A model generated the notes under the pieces. That model was not told where the DNA came from. It did no database searches and saw only the letters and a list, made by a program, of their open reading frames with translations. The position numbers were made by a program, and so were the translations under genes. 64,000 nt of DNA from Halarchaeum nitratireducens (GTDB lineage Archaea; Halobacteriota; Halobacteria; Halobacteriales; Halobacteriaceae). Below are positions 51,139-59,274 of this stretch, piece after piece. Location of the stretch: contig NZ_BMOQ01000007.1 in the NCBI RefSeq assembly GCF_014647155.1, forward strand, positions 124,001-188,000, written 5' to 3'. Numbering within the stretch: position 1 is the stretch's first letter; every line of letters starts with the position of its first letter.

Positions 51139-52056
51139 CTACTGATACTGAGCGCAGACCTCTTCGATGCCCTCCTGGAAGGAGATTCGGGGTCCCCACC
51201 CGGTCGCCTCCGTCATCTTCGTGATGTCGGCCATGGTGTCGTGGACGTAGACGTCCTCGGGGATGGGGTTCTCGACGTACTCGGGTTCGATGTCGGTGCC
51301 CAGCCCGTCGTTGAGCATCTCGACGAGCGTGTTGAAGGAGTAGCTCTCGCCCGTGCCGAGGTTGTAGACGCCGTCGAGGCGTTCGTCGGCGGCGAGTTCG
51401 AGGCCGCGGACGATGTCGGAGACGTGCGTGAAGTCCCGGGTCTGCGTGCCGTCGCCGTAGAGGACTGGGGCGTCGCCGTGCGCCATGTCGTCGGCGAACT
51501 GCGCGATGACGTTCGCGTACTCGCCCTTGTGTTCCTCGCTCCCGCCGTAGCCCTGGTACACCGAGAAGAAGCGCATGCCCGCACAGGTGATGTCGTGGAA
51601 GTTCGAGTAGTACTCGGCGTACTTCTCGCGGGCGAGCTTCGAGGCCTCGTAGCCCGTGTTGACGTGGACGTCCATGTCCTCGGGGCTCGGCTCGGTCCGA
51701 TTGCCGTAGATGGAGGACGTCGAGGCATACACGATCGTCTCGCAGCCGTCCTGGACGGCCTGCTCGACGGTGTTGACGAATCCCTCGACGTTCACGCGCG
51801 CACCGCGCTGAGGGTTCTCCTCGTGCATCGCGTACGACGAGAGCGCGGCGAGGTGAAAGACGACATCGACGTCCGTCGGGAGATCGTCGTCGAGGACGCT
51901 CGCGTCCACGTACTCCACGTCGTCGTCGAGGTTCTCGGGCGTGCCAAGATAGCCGTCGTCAAGCGCGAGGACGTCGTTGTCCGCGGCGAGGTGGTTTGCC
52001 AGATTCGACCCGATGAAGCCCGCACCCCCGGTGACGAGGATCCGCTGGTTCTGCAT
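51139..52056 (-). CDS. NAD-dependent sugar epimerase/dehydratase (GalE-like SDR)
   Basis: This 305-residue extended SDR has GGAGFIGSNLANHL (TGxxGxxG, residues 9-24), STSSIYGN, and the YxxxK active site in GYEASKLAREKYAEYY (about 145-160). HVSDIVRGLELA and YNLGTGESYSFNTLVEML complete the C-terminal substrate domain. It probably acts on a nucleotide sugar such as UDP-glucose. GATATATATG (52074-52083) forms a TATA element about 25 bp upstream. It is placed between the two orc1 genes, away from the main glycan cluster. Confidence 0.88.
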   Translation of the reverse strand: MQNQRILVTGGAGFIGSNLANHLAADNDVLALDDGYLGTPENLDDDVEYVDASVLDDDLPTDVDVVFHLAALSSYAMHEENPQRGARVNVEGFVNTVEQAVQDGCETIVYASTSSIYGNRTEPSPEDMDVHVNTGYEASKLAREKYAEYYSNFHDITCAGMRFFSVYQGYGGSEEHKGEYANVIAQFADDMAHGDAPVLYGDGTQTRDFTHVSDIVRGLELAADERLDGVYNLGTGESYSFNTLVEMLNDGLGTDIEPEYVENPIPEDVYVHDTMADITKMTEATGWGPRISFQEGIEEVCAQYQ

Positions 52057-52460
52057 ACCGCAGTCTGGTCGGTCGATATATATGTATCTGGCCGTCGTCG
52101 GTCTCCGTGACGGTTCGCCTCAGAACGGAGGCGTATCGGACTCCGCGGGCGTGACCGCGTCGATACTCTACCACGTCGACCGACGCGAATGGAGATCTGG
52201 AGGATACTGTGCGTGAAGCGGACCTCGTACAGAAGCCTCCGCCTCAACGTCGTCGCGTAGCCGCGAGCGCCTCTCTTTGAACTCGTGTGTCTTCGTTTCG
52301 AGGTCATCGTTTTGCTTACGCGAGACGAAAATTGAGGGAGACACACCACCCTCAGATTGTTCCATCTCGTCGCCTGCTTGGGGGCACCACTTTCCAGCAG
52401 AGACACCACCCTCAGATTGTTAGCGTCGAGTGGGGGTCCGATACCGGCGAGGATGTTCTC
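52057..52460. other. Epimerase promoter and downstream flank of orc1 gene 2
   Basis: The left end contains the TATA element of the epimerase gene. The right half (52325-52460) contains two origin repeats and the sequence copied at 46490-46570. The middle (52090-52320) has no gene that I can support. Confidence 0.6.
52343..52421. repeat. Origin repeats of family B downstream of orc1 gene 2 (two copies)
   Basis: ACACCACCCTCAGATTGTT occurs at 52343-52361 and again at 52403-52421, 60 bp apart. They are inverted relative to the copies upstream of the gene. Together with the upstream copies they enclose orc1 gene 2. Confidence 0.85.
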
Positions 52461-53648
52461 TCAGGGGGTGTTCAACTCATCAAGAACGTCACGAACGACC
52501 CCGTACGCGATGTCACTCTCCCAGGTGTAGTAGATTCCGCCACCGCGTCCCTCGTTGTGTCGATGCCTGAGTGCGATGCCAAGCATATCGAGGTCATCAA
52601 GCTGATCACGGAACGCATCGTGTGAACGCCGCTCGACACCGTTTTCACGCGCTATTTGACAATAGGTGTCGTGGAGGGCCGCTGTTCGGATTGGGCCGCT
52701 GCTTGCTTCTGTACGGAAGGCGAGTGTGAGTGTTGCGAGTTTCGTCTGGAGTGGGAGGTCGTCAACCGCGCGCTCGATTCGACTCGCTTCGAGTTCCTCT
52801 TTTGCTGCTTCGACGATGTCGTCGGTCACGACCGCCCCACTTTCAGATTGTTTCGCGAGATCACCGGCTTCTCGCAGCAGCCGGATAGCTTGGCGTGCAT
52901 CACCACTGTTCTTTGCGGCGATTGCCGCGACGTGCTCGATAACACCGTCTTGAACGACGTCATCGAGGAATGCTGACTCAGCGCGGTCCATGACGATAGT
53001 CTGCAACTCGGTGGCGTCGTATGGTGTGAAGACGAGTTCTTTCTCACAGAGAGTCGACTTCACTTTCGAGGAGAGGTTCTTCTTGAACTCGAGGTCATTA
53101 CTGATACCGATGACGCCGAGTTTGACGTTTTCAACGTCGCCTTTCGATCGTGCTCGTGGGAGTTCGTAGAGCAATCCATCGTCATCACCGATTGCGTCAA
53201 TCTCGTCAAGGACGACGAGGACAGTGCCCCCTAATTGATCAAGTTCATCATAGAGGTACTGGTAGACCGTTTCCGCTGGATAGCCAGTGGGACTGATCTG
53301 ATCGGTTTCGTCATGGAGTTCGTTGACGAGTGCGACCGCGACTTGATAGGAGGACGAACAGTTCTGGCAGTTGAGAGTGACGACGGAGAGATCGACGGTT
53401 GGATCTTTGAATTCGTCGAGCTTCCCCAGCATATACTCCGTCACGACGGTTTTGCCGACGCCCGTCTTCCCATAGAGGAAGATGTTGTTGGGACGATTTC
53501 CGTTTGCGACGGGTGCGAGATGTGCAGCAAGCTTGTCGCGTTCCGACTCTCGCTCGAGAATTTCGGTTGGCGTGTAATCCTCGTGTAGGACGTCTCTGTT
53601 TGCCCAGATTTCGTTAAGCGATGTGAATGGATTCTCTGCCTTTCCCAT
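52461..53648 (-). CDS. orc1: Orc1/Cdc6 replication initiator (gene 2)
   Basis: This 395-residue AAA+ protein has Walker A GKTGVGKT (residues 60-67), Walker B VLVVLDEIDAIG (about 148-159), a sensor-1-like VIGISNDLEF and a C-terminal winged helix ending in GIYYTWESDIAYGVVRDVLD. The start at 53648 (MGKAENPFTS) is the normal N-terminus; a longer open frame runs through the origin repeats. It is flanked by family B repeats: three or four upstream and two downstream. A decayed copy of its last codons lies at 46570. Confidence 0.94.
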   Translation of the reverse strand: MGKAENPFTSLNEIWANRDVLHEDYTPTEILERESERDKLAAHLAPVANGNRPNNIFLYGKTGVGKTVVTEYMLGKLDEFKDPTVDLSVVTLNCQNCSSSYQVAVALVNELHDETDQISPTGYPAETVYQYLYDELDQLGGTVLVVLDEIDAIGDDDGLLYELPRARSKGDVENVKLGVIGISNDLEFKKNLSSKVKSTLCEKELVFTPYDATELQTIVMDRAESAFLDDVVQDGVIEHVAAIAAKNSGDARQAIRLLREAGDLAKQSESGAVVTDDIVEAAKEELEASRIERAVDDLPLQTKLATLTLAFRTEASSGPIRTAALHDTYCQIARENGVERRSHDAFRDQLDDLDMLGIALRHRHNEGRGGGIYYTWESDIAYGVVRDVLDELNTP

Positions 53649-54169
53649 GGTAGTTACTTCTCCTACAGAGACCACCATTAACAATCTGACGGTGGTGTCT
53701 GAAACAACAATAGGTGGTATGTGGAAAGGACACTGGTAGATGTTTGAGGATTTAATGGCTGAGGATACATTCTGAAGGTGGATCTTAGAATCCCAGATAG
53801 CAGTATATCGCGGAGCAATCTGACGGTGGTGTGCGTGTGTTCGTTGTCCACCGATCAATTGCTCACCAAAACAATCTGGCGGTGGTGTCCGAGGCATCGG
53901 AAGCCAGTAGGCGACTCCGAGTCTGCACCGCTGGGAGAGGGGAACGGCTGTGTGGTGGTCCGCGAGAGTGTGGTGCCCTTTCTATATCGGGTACTCACGA
54001 CGGCGTCGCGGCCGTATTGATGGGGTCAAGTCCGACCGTCGTCGGCTGGACAGTCGGCGAAACCACAGGGAACAACAAAAACAAGGAGTGCGAATCAGTC
54101 CACATCTTCGAACTTCTGGGGCGAGCGTTATCGACCGACTGATCGGCGACAGCGGTTGTCGACTCGCCC
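53649..54169. other. Putative replication origin region of orc1 gene 2
   Basis: These 521 bp contain no credible gene. They hold the family B repeats and AT-rich stretches around 53740-53770, where unwinding could occur. ACCACCATTAACAATCTGAC followed by GGTGGTGT (53671-53698) makes an additional inverted repeat over the first box. The right third (53930-54169) has no recognisable signal. Confidence 0.65.
53680..53889. repeat. Origin repeats of family B upstream of orc1 gene 2 (three copies and one weak)
   Basis: AACAATCTGACGGTGGTGTC (53680-53699), CAATCTGACGGTGGTGT (53816-53832) and AACAATCTGGCGGTGGTGTC (53870-53889) are same-oriented. ATTCTGAAGGTGG (53769-53781) is a weaker relative. These are ORB-type boxes in an orc1 upstream region, distinct in sequence from family A at 46801. 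Confidence 0.85.
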
Positions 54170-55078
54170 TCAGTCGTCTTCCAGTCGCCGGAGCTGCTCG
54201 CGGTGGAGCGTGACGAGGAGGTCGGAGAGGACGCCGAACATGAGGAGTTGGATCCCGAGGAGGACGGTGAACGCTGAGAAGAGCGCCATGATGTTGTGCG
54301 AAACACCGGCGGTGAACCACTCGACGGCGACGTAGATCGCGGTGACGGCGCCGGCCAGCGTCGAGACGACGCCGACGCTCCCGAAGTAGAAGAGCGGGTT
54401 GTTCGTCTTGGCGAGTTTGTAGAGTGCGAAGATGATGCGCGCCCCATCGCGGAACGGTCGGAGGTTCGTGTCCGAGGCGTCCGGGCGCGCGAGATACGTG
54501 ATGTCGACGACGCGGGTCTCGATGTCGTGTTTCGCGCACTTGACGGCCATCTCCGTCTCGATGGCGAAGCCGTCCGCGGTGAGGTGCATCCGCTCGAAGG
54601 ACTCGACGCTGAAGGCGCGATACCCGCTCAAGATGTCCCGGTAGTCGTAGCCGTGGATGAACGCGAACGCGCGATTGATCACCGAGTTCCCGAGGCCGTT
54701 GAGCGTGCTCATCGCGCCCTCCTCCATGTCCGCGAAGCGATCGCCGATGACGTGCTCGGCGTCGCCCTCTACGAGCGGGTCGAGCATCGCGGGGGCGTCT
54801 TCTGCCCGGTAGGTGCCGTCGCCGTCGAGCATCAATACGTACGGTTCGTCGACGTGGGCGACGCCCTCGCGGACGGCTTGGCCCTTCCCCGACCCGGACT
54901 GCGTGATGACGTCCGCGCCGTGCTCGCGCGCGATCTCCCGGGTATCGTCGTCCGAGCGACCGTCGACGACGAGGATCGACTCGAACCCCTCCGCCCGGAA
55001 GTCGTCGACGACGTCGCCGACGGTCTCCGCCTCGTCGAGCGTCGGGATGAGCACGCAGACCTCGGAGTAGTCCGGCAT
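54170..55078 (-). CDS. aglJ: Dolichol-phosphate glycosyltransferase, AglJ-like
   Basis: This 302-residue protein has a family 2 glycosyltransferase domain (VCVLIPTLDEAETVGDVVDD, residues 7-26, and VLMLDGDGTYRAEDAPAML with DGD near residue 84). Two C-terminal membrane helices follow (YFGSVGVVSTLAGAVTAIYV and IMALFSAFTVLLGIQLLMFG). AglJ adds the first sugar to dolichol phosphate in haloarchaeal N-glycosylation. The layout and length match AglJ, though related DPM-like enzymes exist. It opens the surface-glycan cluster. Confidence 0.82.
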   Translation of the reverse strand: MPDYSEVCVLIPTLDEAETVGDVVDDFRAEGFESILVVDGRSDDDTREIAREHGADVITQSGSGKGQAVREGVAHVDEPYVLMLDGDGTYRAEDAPAMLDPLVEGDAEHVIGDRFADMEEGAMSTLNGLGNSVINRAFAFIHGYDYRDILSGYRAFSVESFERMHLTADGFAIETEMAVKCAKHDIETRVVDITYLARPDASDTNLRPFRDGARIIFALYKLAKTNNPLFYFGSVGVVSTLAGAVTAIYVAVEWFTAGVSHNIMALFSAFTVLLGIQLLMFGVLSDLLVTLHREQLRRLEDD

Positions 55079-55257
55079 CGATTCGAAACGCGACGCGGAG
55101 AGGGAAAAAGGATTGCGTGTTCGGTTACTGCGTCGTCTTCACGAACTTCACGGCGTCGCGGGAGACTGCCCTACTCTTCGCGGCTCTCGCTGAGGCGTTC
55201 CCAGATCTCGGTGCAACCGGCACCGTCTTCGACATCGTCCAGGTGTGCACCATCTTG

Positions 55258-55278
55258 GTTACTCATACTTCGAGTAAC
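55258..55278. promoter_or_regulatory. TrmB-type operator upstream of the TrmB gene
   Basis: GTTACTC, seven unrelated bases, and GAGTAAC form a perfect 7-bp palindrome, fitting the TACT-N7-8-GAGTA sites described for haloarchaeal TrmB proteins. It lies about 72-92 bp before the regulator start and upstream of a possible TATA (GAGATAAGAG, 55284-55293). It also lies 180 bp before the leftward aglJ start. Autoregulation, perhaps with activation, is inferred. Confidence 0.7.
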
Positions 55279-55349
55279 TCTCCGCGTCGAGATAAGAGTT
55301 GTGCCAATCGACCGCCACGCTATTGCGCACCACCACCCGAAGTTCGTGT

Positions 55350-56210
55350 ATGATCGGAGACGACGAACCCGCGGACGTGCTCGAACGTCTCGACCTCACC
55401 GAGTACGAGGCGACAGCACTCGCGGAACTCCTCGCGCTCGGGCGGACGACGGCGCCCGACCTCTCGGAGGCGACCGGCATCCCGAAGGCCCGCATCTACG
55501 GCGTCCTCGACGGGCTCGCCGACCGGGGCTACGTGAAGGTGATTCCGGGCCGCCCGAAGCACTACCAACCGAAGCCACCCGAGCGCATCCTCGAGCGCGC
55601 CGTCGAGAACGAGCGCCAAGCGTTCGAGCGCTACCGGCAGGACGTCGAGGCAATGCGCGAAGAGTTTCTCGACACGTTCGAGCCGATGTACGAGGGGGCG
55701 AGCGAGGGCGTCACGCCCACGGAAGAGCTCTTCTGGGTCGTGGACGTTGGGGATCCCTCCGAGCAGGAGACACGCTCGCTCTATCGGGAGGCCGAAGAGT
55801 CAGTGTCGGTGATCACGAAGTCCTTCGAGTACTTCGAGCGCGTCGAGGAAGCGTTCGCGGACGCGCTCTCTCGCGGCGTCGACGTCGATGTCCTCTTTCT
55901 CCACCCCTCACATCTTACCGAGACGAACCGCGAGATCCAGCACGAAATCGTCGCGTATCTCCGCGAGACCTATCCCTCGGTTGACGTACGATTCAGTCGC
56001 GAGCAGCTGCCGTGGCGCGGGACGTTCGTGGACCCGAGCATGGATTACGAGACCGGCCGAGCCATCCTCCTCGTCGAGGAACGCGACGTCCCGCTCTCGA
56101 TGCGGCAGGCGGCGGTCACGGAGAACGGCTCGTTCGTCGCGGGTCTCGAACGCTTCTTCGACCTTGTCTGGGAATACGAGGCGGCGAGCGCGGACAGTAT
56201 CAACGAGTAG
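55350..56210 (+). CDS. TrmB-family transcriptional regulator
   Basis: This 286-residue protein has a TrmB-type N-terminal HTH (LERLDLTEYEATALAELLAL, then TTAPDLSEATGIPKARIYGV; residues 10-60), a coiled linker (residues 85-125) and a C-terminal ligand domain that starts with EELFWVVDVGDPSEQETRSL. TrmB proteins sense sugars and control sugar metabolism. The ATG at 55350 follows GTGT; a longer start at 55299 adds a non-family stretch. Operator palindromes lie in front of this gene and of the next one, so it probably controls the glycan operon. Confidence 0.87.
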   Translation: MIGDDEPADVLERLDLTEYEATALAELLALGRTTAPDLSEATGIPKARIYGVLDGLADRGYVKVIPGRPKHYQPKPPERILERAVENERQAFERYRQDVEAMREEFLDTFEPMYEGASEGVTPTEELFWVVDVGDPSEQETRSLYREAEESVSVITKSFEYFERVEEAFADALSRGVDVDVLFLHPSHLTETNREIQHEIVAYLRETYPSVDVRFSREQLPWRGTFVDPSMDYETGRAILLVEERDVPLSMRQAAVTENGSFVAGLERFFDLVWEYEAASADSINE

Positions 56211-56270
56211 GTCGTTCCTACGCGGGCTTCGAACGCTGTGACGCGAGCGGACGGAAGACTTATGCCTTCT

Positions 56271-56291
56271 GTTACTCACAATTTGAGTAAC
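56271..56291. promoter_or_regulatory. TrmB-type operator overlapping the start of the glycan operon
   Basis: GTTACTC, seven bases, and GAGTAAC is the second copy of the palindrome found at 55258. It ends 1 bp before the ATG at 56293. A TATA-like ACTTATGCC is at 56257-56265. An operator between TATA box and start of a leaderless transcript would block transcription, so repression is the natural reading. Confidence 0.72.
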
Positions 56292-56292
56292 T

Positions 56293-57435
56293 ATGACCGT
56301 GCTCCTCACCGGTGCCGACGGCTACGTTGGTTGGCCGACCGCCCTCCGACTCGCCGACCGTCTCGACGACCGCGTCGTCTGCGTCGACAACGGCTATCGC
56401 CGCGAGTGGGTCGCCGAATCCGGCAGCGTCTCCGCGGTGCCCATCGACTCCCCCGAAGAGCGCTTCGCGGCCGTTGACGGTCTTTCCTACGTCGAGGGCG
56501 ATCTCGCCGATCGGGAGTTCGTCGAGCAGCTCATCGAGGTGTACGAGCCGGACACTGTCCTCCACGCCGCCGCCCAGCCCTCCGCCGTCTATGCGGGAAT
56601 CAACGGCGAGCGTGCGCTCTTCACCCAGCAGAACAACGTCTCGATGACGCTCAACCTCCTCCACTGCCTGCACGAGGCCGGCCTCGACGACACGCACTTC
56701 ATCGAGACGACGACCACGGGGGTCTACGGCGCGCCCGAGTTCCCCATTCCTGAAGGCCCCACCGAGATGTCGAACAGTGGGGAGAGCGACGACGTACCGT
56801 TCCCCGCGATGGGCGGCTCCTGGTACCACCAGACGAAGGCGTTCGACGCCGGGAACATGCGCCTCGCAAGCGGCGAGTGGGACATGCCCATTAGCGACGT
56901 CCGCACCGCCATCGTCTTCGGGACCGAGACGGCGGAGACGCGCGAGCACGCCTCGCCGACGCGCTTCGACTTCGACTACTACTTCGGCACCGTCGTGAAC
57001 CGCTTCTGCGCGCAGGCCGTCGCAGGCTATCCCATTACCGTGTACGGGAAGGGCGAGCAGCGCAAGCCGATGGTCACGCTCGAGGACACCGTTGAGAGCC
57101 TCGTTTCCCTCGTTGAGGCTGGTCCTGCGGCGGATGACGACGTCACCGTCTACAATCAGGTGAATCGTCCCGTCGCCATCGTCGAACTCGCCGAGACCAT
57201 CGCCGAGGTCGGCGAAGAGTTCGATCTCGATGCCGACGTCGAGCACTTCGAGAATCCGCGTGACGAGGACGAGGAGCACGAGATGGAGATGGATAACGAG
57301 CGCTTCCGTTCGCTCGTCGACGACGAGACAAGCCTCGAAGAGGGCATCCGTGACGTTCTTTCGACGCTCGTCGAGCACGACGAACGCATCGCTGCCCACG
57401 AGGACCGCTTCCTGCCGGGGGTGCTCTCCGATTAG
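56293..57435 (+). CDS. UDP-sulfoquinovose-synthase-like (SQD1/Agl3-like) NAD-dependent enzyme
   Basis: This 380-residue SDR has GADGYVGWPTALRLADRL (residues 7-24), VDNGYRREWVAESGSVSAVP (matching the SQD1 'R.....gs.SL.P' region) and the active site SWYHQTKAFDAGNMRLA (about 176-192, YxxxK). The tail FLPGVLSD ends it. The family converts UDP-glucose and sulfite to UDP-sulfoquinovose, used for sulfated glycans in archaea. It is first in an operon of sugar genes and has the TrmB operator at its start codon. Confidence 0.83.
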   Translation: MTVLLTGADGYVGWPTALRLADRLDDRVVCVDNGYRREWVAESGSVSAVPIDSPEERFAAVDGLSYVEGDLADREFVEQLIEVYEPDTVLHAAAQPSAVYAGINGERALFTQQNNVSMTLNLLHCLHEAGLDDTHFIETTTTGVYGAPEFPIPEGPTEMSNSGESDDVPFPAMGGSWYHQTKAFDAGNMRLASGEWDMPISDVRTAIVFGTETAETREHASPTRFDFDYYFGTVVNRFCAQAVAGYPITVYGKGEQRKPMVTLEDTVESLVSLVEAGPAADDDVTVYNQVNRPVAIVELAETIAEVGEEFDLDADVEHFENPRDEDEEHEMEMDNERFRSLVDDETSLEEGIRDVLSTLVEHDERIAAHEDRFLPGVLSD

Positions 57436-58330
57436 CAACACCATCCTCGTCACCGGCGGCGCGGGCTACGTCGGGAGCGCGCTCGTCCCGCGCCTCCTTG
57501 CCGGAGGCTACGACGTCCGCGTCCTCGACGACTTCAGCCTCTCCACCCCCCGCAATCTGATGGGATCGTCGCTCTCCGATGTCGACTTCCACCGCGGCGA
57601 CATCCGCAAGCGTGACGCCGTCGACGTGGCGATGGCGGACGTTGACGCCGTGATCCACCTCGCCGCCGTCACGGGCGCTGCGCAGTCCCACGGGATGCGC
57701 GAGCGCGTCGAGGACATCAACGTTCACGGCACCGAAGTCGTCGCGGACGCCGCGGAGGCCGCCGGCGTCGAGACGTTCGTCCTCGCCTCTTCGTGTAACG
57801 TCTACGGCGACACCCACGATGAGGAACTCGACGAGGAGTCGACGACTGCGCCCGGCAACCCCTATGCGGAGTCGAAACTCGCCTGCGAAGATATCGTCGC
57901 TGCGCGCGACTTCACCGACGTCAACCTACGGCTCGCAACGAACTTCGGTTACTCGCCGGGCGTGCGCTTCAACCTCGTCGTGAACTCCTTCGTCTTCCGC
58001 GCGCTCGCCGGCGAACCGCTCACCGTGTACGGCGACGGGACGAACTGGCGGCCGTTCCTCCACGTCAAGGACACCGCGCGCGCCTTCGAGGCCGCGCTCG
58101 ACTGGCCCGCCGGAACCTACAACGTCGGCCTCGATAACTTCCGCATCGACGAGATCGCCGACGCCGTCGCCGACGTCGCCGAACGCGACATCGAGACGGA
58201 CTACCTCGCGGAGCGAGACCCCGGTCCGTCCTATCACGTCCACTTCGACCGGATGCACGAGCGCGGTTTCGAACCGATGCACGACCTGCGCGAAGGTATT
58301 TCAGCCCTCGCCGCACAGTTCCAAGCATGA
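57431..58330 (+). CDS. NAD-dependent sugar epimerase/dehydratase with non-standard start
   Basis: The frame reads SNTILVTGGAGYVGSALVPR, a normal extended-SDR start, and continues to YAESKLACEDIV (the YxxxK site) and a FLHVKDTARAFEAAL substrate region; about 300 residues. No ATG, GTG or TTG lies at the expected place. The codon just before SNTILV is ATT (57431-57433), overlapping the TAG stop of the upstream gene by one base. The first internal ATG (57558) would lose the NAD loop. ATT initiation or a sequence error is likely. The product acts on nucleotide sugars. Confidence 0.75.
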   Translation: MSNTILVTGGAGYVGSALVPRLLAGGYDVRVLDDFSLSTPRNLMGSSLSDVDFHRGDIRKRDAVDVAMADVDAVIHLAAVTGAAQSHGMRERVEDINVHGTEVVADAAEAAGVETFVLASSCNVYGDTHDEELDEESTTAPGNPYAESKLACEDIVAARDFTDVNLRLATNFGYSPGVRFNLVVNSFVFRALAGEPLTVYGDGTNWRPFLHVKDTARAFEAALDWPAGTYNVGLDNFRIDEIADAVADVAERDIETDYLAERDPGPSYHVHFDRMHERGFEPMHDLREGISALAAQFQA

Positions 58331-59274
58331 CCGAAACGCACACCATCGGCGTCACCGGCGCCGCCGGTTACATCGGTTCGCGCGTCACACGCGAACTGTT
58401 CGCCGACGGCCACGACGTCGTCCCCGTGGACGACTTTAGCTACGGGGACGTCACCGAAATCGACGGCCGCACAGTCCGAGAACTCGACGTCCGAGACGGT
58501 GACGCGCTCCGCGATGCTTTCGACGACGTGGACGCCGTGATGCATCTTGCCGCCGTGAGCGGCGTCCAGTCCTGCGCCGAGAACGAGCGTGAGGCGTTCG
58601 ACGTGAACGTCCGCGGGACTGAGACCGTCACGTGGTTCGCACGCGAACGCGGCCTCCCGCTTGTCTTCCCCTGCAGCATGGCCATCCTCGGCGAACCGAC
58701 CGAGTTTCCCATCACTGCCGACCATCCGCGAGCGCCCGTCAACCACTACGGGCTGACGAAGAAAATGAGCGAGTCCGACGTCCACGATCTCGCGCGCGAC
58801 GAGTTCCCCGCACACGTCTACATGAAGTCGAACCTCTACGGCCACCACGAGATCGACGGTGAGACGATCGGGAAGAACACCGTCATCAACATCTTCGTCG
58901 ACCGTGCGAAGCAGGGGAAAGACCTCGAAGTCCACGCGCCCGGGACGCAGTCCCGTGACTTCATCCACGTGAAGGACGTCGCGCGGGCGTACCCACGCTC
59001 GCTTGACGTCCTCCTCGGCGCCGAGGTGGGCGCGACGACGCTTCCCATCGCGAGCGGCGAGGAGCACTCCATCCTCGAGATCGCCGAGATCGTTCGAGAA
59101 GCGGCCGCCGACGTCCGCGGAGCGGACATCGACGTCGAGATTGTCGAGAACCCGCGCGGCTCGGAGGCCGCGGGCGAGGACTTCACCGTCGACACCAGCG
59201 CGACGCAGGAAGCCATCGGCTTCGAGGCACACCACACCGTCGAGGAGACGGTCAGGGGGTTGTTGGCGGAATGA
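58327..59274 (+). CDS. NAD-dependent sugar epimerase/dehydratase
   Basis: This 315-residue SDR has GAAGYIGSRVTRELF (residues 10-24), VMHLAAVSGVQSC, and YGLTKKMSESDVHDLARDEF, where YxxxK is present. DFIHVKDVARAYPRSLDVLL and LPIASGEEHSILEIAEIV form the C-terminal part. It overlaps the upstream epimerase and the downstream nucleotidyltransferase by 4 bp each, so the operon is tightly coupled. The exact sugar is unknown. Confidence 0.87.
   Translation: MTETHTIGVTGAAGYIGSRVTRELFADGHDVVPVDDFSYGDVTEIDGRTVRELDVRDGDALRDAFDDVDAVMHLAAVSGVQSCAENEREAFDVNVRGTETVTWFARERGLPLVFPCSMAILGEPTEFPITADHPRAPVNHYGLTKKMSESDVHDLARDEFPAHVYMKSNLYGHHEIDGETIGKNTVINIFVDRAKQGKDLEVHAPGTQSRDFIHVKDVARAYPRSLDVLLGAEVGATTLPIASGEEHSILEIAEIVREAAADVRGADIDVEIVENPRGSEAAGEDFTVDTSATQEAIGFEAHHTVEETVRGLLAE

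Noticed and set aside
53950-54150. Additional family B origin boxes near the aglJ stop
   Set aside because: Segments such as GTGTGGTGGTCC share only GGTGG with the box and lack the AATCTGA core.
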